The notes under the pieces were generated by a model. That model was not told the DNA's origin, searched no databases, and worked only from the letters and a program-made list of their open reading frames with translations. DNA of 5,125 bases, from the NCBI GenBank assembly GCA_031282385.1, contig JAITDV010000628.1:1-5125 (forward strand). Direction: 5' to 3'. The stretch's first letter is position 1; each line of letters opens with the position of its first letter. Position numbers and translations under genes: made by a program. Below are positions 1-5,125 of the stretch, piece by piece. This DNA comes from Planctomycetaceae bacterium. GTDB lineage: Bacteria > Planctomycetota > Planctomycetia > Pirellulales > Thermoguttaceae.

Positions 1-200
1 CGAAGAGGGGAATAAGAAGATGCCTCCGAAGAGGGGAATAAGAAGATGCCTCCGAAGAGGGGAATAAAAAGATGCCTTCGAGGGAGGGGAATAAGAAGTT
101 GCCTCCGAGGGAGGGGAATAAGAAGTTGCCTCCGAGGGAGGGGAATAAGAGGTTGCCTCCGAGGGAGGGGAATAAGAGGTTGCCTCCGAGGGAGGGGAAT
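1..200. repeat. Tandem array of 26/27-bp purine-rich units, left end outside the window
   Basis: Seven full units and one half unit stand head to tail. Three 26-bp units start at 1, 27 and 53, four 27-bp units start at 79, 106, 133 and 160, and a half unit covers 187-200. Each unit has the form CGA(A/G)G(G)AGGGG, then AATAAGA, then a GCCTC end. Variants come in blocks: units 1-3 have CGAAGAGGGG with AGATGCC, units 4-5 CGAGGGAGGGG with AAGTTGCC, units 6-7 the same head with AGGTTGCC. The plus strand is strongly purine-rich. Two open frames run through the array and would encode 9-residue repeats (such as REGNKKLPP), but the 26-to-27 period change breaks any constant frame, so I read the array as non-coding. 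There are no unique spacers, so it is not CRISPR. The first base of the window is already a unit boundary, so the array may continue leftward. Function unknown. Confidence 0.95.
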
Positions 201-219
201 TATTCCCCTTCTTCGGAGG
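183..219. repeat. Inverted repeat closing the tandem array (18-bp arms)
   Basis: Arm 183-200 is complementary to arm 202-219 around the single base 201. It has 16 Watson-Crick pairs and two positions that would be G-U wobbles in a plus-strand RNA. The right arm is an inverted half unit of the array, closer to the CGAAGA type of units 1-3 than to the adjacent CGAGGGA units. A smaller alternative hairpin sits in the right arm: 206-211 pairs with 216-221 and closes a UUCG loop (bases 212-215) with a C-G pair, a very stable RNA tetraloop context. No T-run follows on either strand, so it does not look like a standard intrinsic terminator, although it lies 3' of pyrH. Confidence 0.85.
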
Positions 220-234
220 GGTCAGGTGTGGTCT

Positions 235-258
235 CCTACAGGTTAGCGAAAAGGTCTA
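235..258 (+). repeat. Left copy of a 24-bp dispersed sequence, inverted relative to the right end
   Basis: These 24 bases, beginning CCTACAGGTTAGCG and ending AAAAGGTCTA, are the exact reverse complement of 5102-5125. Identity stops at 259 versus 5101, which gives one sharp element edge. The other edge cannot be seen because the right copy runs off the window. The segment directly follows the tandem array and its terminal inverted repeat (16 bp away), so array, hairpin and tail may be one element. Relative to pyrH transcription this copy lies about 195 bp beyond the stop codon. Confidence 0.9.
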
Positions 259-452
259 TTATATAAATAAAAACATAACATAAGCAAAATAACATGTTAA
301 ATCCAGCATGTTTACTATAAAAATATACTTTCTTTCTAAATGCTCCCTTTGTTCTCATTGGTAAAGATAAATTATCAAAGATGCCCAACACAAAATCAAA
401 ATCAAAAACATAAAATCCGCGTACCTATATCCGCATGAAAGACGTCCGATTC
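259..452. other. AT-rich non-coding region 3' of pyrH
   Basis: No convincing open frame, tRNA or rRNA is visible here. The only structure I see is a 6-bp inverted repeat (AACATG at 291-296 and CATGTT at 307-312, loop of 10) and a short GATAA-A-TTATC palindrome near 368. Both are weak and neither is a clear terminator for pyrH. Confidence 0.6.
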
Positions 453-1199
453 TTAGCTGATCAGAGTACCGACTCTTTCTCCCATTAGAGCGCGTTCAAG
501 ATTTCCTTCACGTCTGAAGTTGAAGATCATTACCGGCATGTTGTGTTCGGCGCATTTTGCAATTGATTCTTTGTCCATGATGCGTAGATTTTTTTTCAAA
601 ACATCTTCGTACGGAATTTCTGGATAAAAAACCGCATCTGGATTTCTCTCCGGATCGTCGCTGTAAACTCCGTCAACTTTAGTTGCTTTCAGAAGTACAT
701 CCGCACTTAACTCAAGCGCACGTTGTGCCGCCGCCGTATCAGTAGTAACAAATGGACTACCCGTCCCGCCTGCAAGCAAAATAATTCGTCCCTTCTCAAG
801 ATGCCGCATTGCACGTCTGCGAATATACGTTTCCGCAACCACATCCATCGAAAACGCACTCATCAACCGCGTCGGTTGCCCAACTAACTCAATTGCATCT
901 TGCAACGCTAACCCGTTAATCACAGTCGCAAGCATACCCATATAATGCGCTGTTGATTCCTGTATGCCTACATTTGCGGCTTTGAATTGTCCTCCGCGTA
1001 ATATGTTGCCTCCGCCCATAACAATTGCGATCTGAACACCCTTACGCGCAACCACCGCAACCTGATTAGCAAGAAGAGACACGGAACTCATCGAAATTCC
1101 ACGCTCATTCGGCGGGCAAAAACACTCGCCCGAAATCTTTAACACAACCCGACGAGCCTTAAATTCGCCCAACACCGATTCAATGTTATCAGAAAACAT
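453..1199 (-). CDS. pyrH: UMP kinase (uridylate kinase), PyrH
   Basis: The product (248 residues; the family is usually about 235-250) phosphorylates UMP to UDP with ATP in the cytoplasm, an essential step of pyrimidine nucleotide synthesis. It belongs to the amino-acid-kinase fold family. Visible landmarks are the N-terminal phosphate-binding strand RVVLKISGE (17-25, Lys21), the glycine loop GGGNILRGG (62-70), HYMGMLATVINGLALQDA (85-102) in the UMP-site region, GGTGSPFVTTDTAAAQRAL (144-162), KATKVDGVYSDDP (171-183) in the nucleotide-binding region, and a C-terminal GERVGTLIS. The residue before YMGML is His85, where E. coli and Bacillus enzymes have Asp. The ATG start leaves 16 residues before the first core strand, which suits the family. 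The sequence upstream of it is AT-rich with no Shine-Dalgarno motif. The gene is complete. It stands alone, without tsf upstream or frr downstream, and is divergent from the RND gene. Identification is by motif recognition and is very secure. Confidence 0.97.
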   Translation of the reverse strand: MFSDNIESVLGEFKARRVVLKISGECFCPPNERGISMSSVSLLANQVAVVARKGVQIAIVMGGGNILRGGQFKAANVGIQESTAHYMGMLATVINGLALQDAIELVGQPTRLMSAFSMDVVAETYIRRRAMRHLEKGRIILLAGGTGSPFVTTDTAAAQRALELSADVLLKATKVDGVYSDDPERNPDAVFYPEIPYEDVLKKNLRIMDKESIAKCAEHNMPVMIFNFRREGNLERALMGERVGTLIS

Positions 1200-1280
1200 A
1201 AATCAAATAATTAAAAAATTTTTCTAAACAAAAAACAAACAATAACAGAAATGGAAATTCGGAATCAGAATTGTTACAAA

Positions 1281-1309
1281 ATTTTACAATTTGACAATAC
1301 CCGACACAA
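1281..1309 (-). promoter_or_regulatory. Candidate sigma-70-type promoter for pyrH
   Basis: On the minus strand, TTGTGT (1309-1304) stands 17 bp from TAAAAT (1286-1281). The -10 box matches TATAAT at five of six positions; the -35 matches only the first three bases of TTGACA. Transcription would begin near 1274 and leave a leader of about 75 nt before the pyrH ATG. In such AT-rich DNA a chance match is quite possible. Confidence 0.3.
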
Positions 1310-1379
1310 ACCGCAAGATCGATTACCTTGTGTGTCTATCATTATTACGGCGTCAATTATTTTTGTAATTACGAGGTGA

Positions 1380-1408
1380 TTGACAACCTTACGTTTCGAT
1401 TGAATAAT
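1380..1408 (+). promoter_or_regulatory. Near-consensus sigma-70-type promoter upstream of the RND gene
   Basis: A perfect TTGACA (1380-1385) is followed after exactly 17 bp by AATAAT (1403-1408), five of six matches to TATAAT. It is the best promoter match I found in the window. Transcription would start near 1415 and give a leader of about 270 nt before the RND start at 1686, unusually long. It could instead drive a small untranslated RNA. Whether this organism's main sigma factor uses the E. coli consensus is assumed. Confidence 0.4.
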
Positions 1409-1501
1409 ACTAACTCCCAATCTGAACGGCAATTTAATTTTTTGCTTGAATTATTACTACCAGAACGCTCTTTAGAATTCAGTAACGCCGCCAAAGCATA
1501 T

Positions 1502-1598
1502 ACTGTTCATACTATAAATTTCGTAACTCAAAAGTGTAAAAGCCTGATTTCCGATTCGTAAACAGGCAAAAGTAAAGGAAATTTAAAGTGTGAACAGT
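1502..1598 (+). other. Candidate structured leader RNA with a 12-bp long-range stem
   Basis: ACTGTTCATACT (1502-1513) pairs with AGTGTGAACAGT (1587-1598) over 12 bp, with one G-U wobble in RNA. The stem encloses 73 nt that include a smaller 5-bp hairpin (GCCTG 1542-1546 with CAGGC 1563-1567). It lies between the candidate promoter at 1380-1408 and the RND start, so it would fall in that gene's leader. I recognise no known riboswitch. A repeat of this quality should occur about once per few kilobases by chance, so the position makes it notable, not the pairing alone. Confidence 0.3.
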
Positions 1599-1685
1599 TT
1601 AGAAATTAGGTTTTCCAATAATTATGCTTGCGAAAAGTTATAGAAACTAAAGTGCGATATAGTCTAAAAATAAACTTAAAAAGTT

Positions 1686-4600
1686 ATGGATATAATCAAA
1701 TTTTCAATTAACAATCCTGTTAAAATTGCGGTTGGCGTATTGATGACGCTTTTATTTGGTGTTTTGGCGTTGACAGATGTGCCTATCCAGATGACGCCAG
1801 ATGTTGAACGACCGGTTGTTTCAGTTCGTACAACTTGGCAAGGTCGAAGCCCGGAAGAAATCGAGAAATCAATCCTCATGGAACAGGAAAAAAAACTTAA
1901 AACATTGCAAGGTCTTTACAAAATGACCTCCAACGCCTCACTTGGACAAGGCAATATTGAATTAGAGTTCACCGTCGGTTACGACATGAGCCGCGCCGTT
2001 CAAGAAACTTCAAACCGTTTGAACGAAGTCCCAAGATACCCCGACGATGTTGACAGACCTGTAATCCGTGCAGCTAGCGCAAATACAGATGAATCAATCG
2101 GAATCGGTCTCTTACAATCCAAAGTTGATCCAAATTATGAGATGTCCGAATTCTATGATTACGCCGACAGATTTATCAAACCTGCTTTTGAGCGCATTAA
2201 AGGTCTAGCAGAAGTACAAGTTTACGGCGGTCGTGAACACGAAGTACAAATCCGATTTGATCCTGTTGTTCTGGCGCAATCCGGCGTTTCTGTTGACGAA
2301 TTGCGGGCGGCGTTGATTGCAGATAACTTGAACGAATCCGCAGGCGATCTTGCCAACGGTCGAATCAATGTCCGCATCCGCGTACTCGGACGTTATTCCG
2401 ATCTCGAACCAATCCGCAACGTAATCGTCAAGTACAACAACGGCTCGCCGATCTATTTACGCGATATTGCAACCCCGCATTTAGTGTTACAAAAAAACAC
2501 ATACTTCAACGCCAGCAAAGGGCAAACTTCAATGTCAATGCATTTCAGACGTGATACCGGCGCAAATGTCCTCCTCGTAATGTCCGACGTAAATAAATTG
2601 ATCAAAGAACTCAACAAAGAACCAGACGCAAACGGATTCGGCGGCGGTTTGTTGTCAAACTACAAAAACGACCGTTACCAAATCCGATTCCGCATGATTT
2701 ACGACGACTCAACTTACATCAATAAAGCCGTCGGATTGGTTCAACAAAACATGATAGAAGGCGGAATTTTGGCGGTTATTGTTTTGTTAGTTTTTTTGCG
2801 CAGCATTCGTCCGACATTTATTGTGTCGCTCGCAATTCCGATTTCAATTGTTGGTACGTTTGTGGTAATGTATGTTGTGGGACGTAATATAAATGTGATT
2901 TCGCTTGCGGGGTTAGCGTTTGCAATTGGTATGGTGATAGATTGTGCAGTTGTTGTACTTGAAAATATTGATCGTCATTTGCATTCGGGCAAGTCGCCGT
3001 TCAAAGCTGCTTATGATGGAACACGTGAAGTTTGGGGCGCCGTGCTTGCACAAACTTTGACAACTGTCGCCGTGTTCGGTCCCGTTTTGACAATCCAAGA
3101 AGAATCCGGACAACTTTTTTGCGATTTGGCAATTGCTGTTTCTGCATCGGTTTCGATTTCGCTTTTAGTTGCAATAACAGTTATTCCGGTTTCGTCGGCA
3201 AGATGGTTGTCAGACAAATCGAATAAACCGCCGGAAATGATGATTGCTAAATTGTTCAAAAGTATTTTTGGATTAGTGCATATTTGCAACTATTTTACTA
3301 AGACATATTCAAATTTCATCTACATAATGTTATCACGTAATCCTGTTACGATATGTCTGCGTATTTTAATAATCGTAACAATTTCCGTTACCGCAATTCT
3401 TTTAAGCGTAATTTTGATGCCGCCCGCAAGTTATTTACCAACAGGCAACAAAAATATGTTAAACGGCAGTATGCAACTTCCGCCGTCTTATACATTGCGT
3501 CAAAATGAGCTTGTCGGTCGCCGTATTGAACAATTTCTGAAACCGTACTGGGACGCCAAAACAGTTGAGGAAGCGACAGCAATACGTAAAATTTATGACC
3601 GGCGCAATGATAGATTGGAAACTAAAATCCCACCGATTGGTGAATTTTATATTATTGCAAGAAATCAAGGCGTAATGATGACCGTAACAAGCAGCGATCC
3701 CGAAATCGTTAAACCGTTGGAATCTGTTTTGAATACAATGATGAACGAAATTCCCGGAGCTACAGGATCAGCATTGCAACAAAGTATTTTTGGTCGTCGC
3801 GGCGGCGGTTCTAATTCTGTTCAAATTGAAGTTATTGGACCGGAAATGGGGCGTTTACGTTTGGCAACACGTTATCTTGAAAATGAGCTTATTCGTGAGT
3901 TTTCAAATTCAGGAGTTCGCAGCGACCCGCAAAATTATGATTTGAACGGTCCTGAATGGCAATTGATAGTTGATCAAGTTCGTGCAAAAGAATTAGGTTT
4001 CGGCGTGCAATCGTTGGCTTATACCGCGCGTGCAATGATAGATGGAATTCGGGTTGGAGATTTTGATTTTGAGGGAGACAGCATTGATTTGACTTTGATT
4101 CGTGATCCTGATATTGAGATTACGCCGGATGAATTTCCGATGTTGCCTATTGCAATACGCGATTCTGATGACAGCCGCCAAATAATTCCCGTCGGTCAAC
4201 TTTTCACAATTGAAAAAGCCGAAGCGTCACAACAAATCAGACGTGTAGAACAAGAACGTGCAATTCGGTTGACGGTAAATCCGTCGGTTGACGTCGCTTT
4301 GGAAACGGCACAAAAGAAAATAATGGAGATTGTCGAACAATGCCGTAAAGACGGCGGTTTAACGCCGGATATTATGATACGCTTGGCAGGCAACGCAGAT
4401 AAATTATCGCAGGCAAAAGCTGCAGTGTTGGGTAAGTGGAGCGGTTTTAATTTGGAGTCAATATTGAGTTTGATTGCGAGTCGTTTTTTTCTTTCGCTTG
4501 TGATAACGTACTTGTTGATGGCGGCGTTGTTTGAGAGTTTTATTTATCCGTTGGTGATAATGTTTAGTGTACCATTTGCAATGGTTGGCGGTTTTATCGG

Positions 4601-5042
4601 ATTAGCAATAATGCGTTGGCATGATCCGTCTCAACAAATGGACACGTTGACGATGTTAGGTTTTGTGTTATTGATTGGAGTGGTGGTGAACAACGCAATA
4701 TTGTTGGTGCATCAAGCGTTGAATTTCATGCGGGGATTAGGGGAATCGGATGAAGACGTTATTGAAGTAATGGGTTACAAGGAAGCAATCAAAGAATCTG
4801 TCAAAACACGTATGCGACCAATTTTCATGACAACAACAACAGCAATAATTGGAATGACGCCGTTGGTAGTAAAAAGTGGAGCGGGAAGTGAGTTGTATCA
4901 TGGTATAGGTTCGGTGGTTGTTGGAGGTTTATTGTGTTCGACAATTTTTTCCTTGTTGATAGTTCCGTTATTATTAAGTCTAATGTTCGACATCCAAGCC
5001 GCATTAAATTTCATCACCACAATTAGAAACAAAGAAAAATAA
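1686..5042 (+). CDS. RND-family efflux pump permease (AcrB/MexB-like, HAE1 type)
   Basis: This 1118-residue inner-membrane protein should be a proton-driven exporter that works as a trimer with a periplasmic adaptor and an outer-membrane channel. Substrate cannot be read from sequence. The RND layout is complete: TM1 (about 12-30), first periplasmic domain (31-355), TM2-TM6 (about 357-502), TM7 (about 556-577), second periplasmic domain (578-935), and TM8-TM12 (about 936-1102). The second loop is about 45 residues longer than in AcrB, which explains much of the extra length over about 1050. Signatures include PEEIE near 57, GLAFAIGMVIDCAVVVLEN (409-427), ALFESF (947-952), GVVVNNAILLVH (998-1009) and RMRPIFMTTTTA (1042-1053). 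TM4 has Asp419-Cys420 where AcrB has Asp407-Asp408; Asn1002 replaces Lys940; His1009 replaces Glu947; Arg1042 and Thr1049 match Arg971 and Thr978. The ATG precedes TM1 by the usual distance, without a Shine-Dalgarno motif. No adaptor or channel gene is in view. Codons in residues 57-356 differ sharply from the rest. Confidence 0.95.
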   Translation: MDIIKFSINNPVKIAVGVLMTLLFGVLALTDVPIQMTPDVERPVVSVRTTWQGRSPEEIEKSILMEQEKKLKTLQGLYKMTSNASLGQGNIELEFTVGYDMSRAVQETSNRLNEVPRYPDDVDRPVIRAASANTDESIGIGLLQSKVDPNYEMSEFYDYADRFIKPAFERIKGLAEVQVYGGREHEVQIRFDPVVLAQSGVSVDELRAALIADNLNESAGDLANGRINVRIRVLGRYSDLEPIRNVIVKYNNGSPIYLRDIATPHLVLQKNTYFNASKGQTSMSMHFRRDTGANVLLVMSDVNKLIKELNKEPDANGFGGGLLSNYKNDRYQIRFRMIYDDSTYINKAVGLVQQNMIEGGILAVIVLLVFLRSIRPTFIVSLAIPISIVGTFVVMYVVGRNINVISLAGLAFAIGMVIDCAVVVLENIDRHLHSGKSPFKAAYDGTREVWGAVLAQTLTTVAVFGPVLTIQEESGQLFCDLAIAVSASVSISLLVAITVIPVSSARWLSDKSNKPPEMMIAKLFKSIFGLVHICNYFTKTYSNFIYIMLSRNPVTICLRILIIVTISVTAILLSVILMPPASYLPTGNKNMLNGSMQLPPSYTLRQNELVGRRIEQFLKPYWDAKTVEEATAIRKIYDRRNDRLETKIPPIGEFYIIARNQGVMMTVTSSDPEIVKPLESVLNTMMNEIPGATGSALQQSIFGRRGGGSNSVQIEVIGPEMGRLRLATRYLENELIREFSNSGVRSDPQNYDLNGPEWQLIVDQVRAKELGFGVQSLAYTARAMIDGIRVGDFDFEGDSIDLTLIRDPDIEITPDEFPMLPIAIRDSDDSRQIIPVGQLFTIEKAEASQQIRRVEQERAIRLTVNPSVDVALETAQKKIMEIVEQCRKDGGLTPDIMIRLAGNADKLSQAKAAVLGKWSGFNLESILSLIASRFFLSLVITYLLMAALFESFIYPLVIMFSVPFAMVGGFIGLAIMRWHDPSQQMDTLTMLGFVLLIGVVVNNAILLVHQALNFMRGLGESDEDVIEVMGYKEAIKESVKTRMRPIFMTTTTAIIGMTPLVVKSGAGSELYHGIGSVVVGGLLCSTIFSLLIVPLLLSLMFDIQAALNFITTIRNKEK

Positions 5043-5101
5043 GGTAACTATCCAACTGTATTAATAAATCGCCCCTAATCCCTCAAAAGGAGTGGAATCA
5101 T

Positions 5102-5125
5102 TAGACCTTTTCGCTAACCTGTAGG
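5102..5125 (-). repeat. Right copy of the 24-bp dispersed sequence, cut by the window end
   Basis: This is the exact reverse complement of 235-258 and runs to the last base. It begins 59 bp after the RND stop codon; that gap (5043-5101) holds no gene and no clear terminator. If the element is conserved as a whole, the sequence just beyond the window should continue as the reverse complement of 234 downward: a short linker, the hairpin, then the inverted tandem array. The copy lies 3' of the RND gene in the same relative orientation as the left copy lies 3' of pyrH. Confidence 0.9.

Larger units (their letters stand above)
1200..1685. other. Divergent intergenic region between pyrH and the RND gene
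   Basis: This 486-bp AT-rich region separates two divergent genes. It holds a candidate pyrH promoter (1281-1309), a near-consensus candidate promoter toward the RND gene (1380-1408) and a long-range inverted repeat (1502-1513 with 1587-1598). An imperfect 27-bp inverted repeat (TTGTTACAAA...TTTGACAA, 1271-1297) overlaps the pyrH -10 candidate and could be an operator, but it is AT-rich and weak. A 77-codon open frame at 1328-1561 starts with TTG, has no ribosome binding site, resembles nothing I know and has the candidate promoter inside it, so I do not call it a gene. Confidence 0.7.

Noticed and set aside
1..200. CRISPR array
   Set aside because: Units are directly contiguous with no unique spacers, and no cas genes are present.
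1..200. G-quadruplex or telomere-like array
   Set aside because: G-runs occur as GGG-A-GGGG once per unit with about 18-20 bases between pairs, too far apart for a stable quadruplex in a single short stretch.
46..266. Two overlapping open frames (46-246 and 72-266) encoding 9-residue repeats across the tandem array
   Set aside because: They are a by-product of a 27-bp period divisible by three. The 26-bp units shift the frame, both frames are open only because the repeat lacks stop codons, and no ribosome binding site or hydrophobicity pattern supports a protein.
1291..1319. Plus-strand promoter TTGACA (1291-1296) with CAAGAT 17 bp downstream
   Set aside because: The -10 matches TATAAT at only three positions, and a better plus-strand candidate lies at 1380-1408.
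1328..1561. 77-codon open frame between the divergent genes
   Set aside because: It has a TTG start, no ribosome binding site, no recognisable family and no coding-like codon pattern, and the best promoter candidate of the region lies inside it. A decayed gene fragment cannot be excluded.
2911..2918. Further copies of the dispersed repeat inside the genes (GGTTAGCG at 2911 and CGCTAACC near 905)
   Set aside because: Only eight bases match and both lie within conserved coding sequence, so they are chance matches.
2913..4393. Several 64-92-residue open frames on the minus strand, and one on the plus strand, within the RND gene
   Set aside because: They are antisense or out-of-frame shadows of a strongly supported long gene, with no independent evidence.
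235..5125. Composite transposon carrying the RND gene and pyrH between inverted repeats
   Set aside because: No transposase or integrase is present, pyrH is an essential single-copy gene, and the 24-bp sequences look like parts of a larger dispersed repeat rather than transposon ends.

Overview
The window reads as a bacterial metagenomic-type contig of low-to-moderate GC (about 40% by eye) with two intact genes, and both ends lie in the same dispersed repeat family. The UMP kinase carries a run (YIRRRAMRHLEKGR followed by AGGTGSPFVTTDTAAAQRAL) that I recall from Planctomycetota UMP kinases. Both genes start without a recognisable Shine-Dalgarno sequence. Planctomycetota is therefore my tentative assignment (inference; no search was run).

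Layout. Positions 1-200 are a tandem array of 26/27-bp purine-rich units that already runs at the left edge. It ends in a half unit facing its own reverse complement (183-219, 18-bp arms). Next comes a 24-bp sequence (235-258) whose exact reverse complement is the last 24 bases of the window (5102-5125). After about 195 bp of AT-rich non-coding DNA, pyrH lies on the minus strand (453-1199). A 486-bp divergent intergenic region (1200-1685) holds candidate promoters in both directions and a possible structured leader. One large gene on the plus strand (1686-5042) encodes a complete 1118-residue RND-family inner-membrane efflux pump. Only about 60 bp separates its stop codon from the right-hand repeat.

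The two genes are divergent and show no functional link: one is essential pyrimidine-nucleotide metabolism, the other drug or metabolite export. Neither the rpsB-tsf-frr neighbours often seen with pyrH nor the adaptor and outer-membrane partners of an RND pump are in view. Both genes point toward a repeat copy, so in each case the repeat lies 3' of the gene and in the same orientation relative to transcription.

The observations most worth following are: the repeat family (self-complementary units, an inverted terminal half unit, a conserved 24-bp tail 3' of both genes); a near-consensus promoter about 270 bp upstream of the RND gene followed by a 12-bp long-range stem; a sharp codon-usage patch confined to the first periplasmic domain of the RND gene; and Cys/Asn/His substitutions at proton-relay positions of the pump.
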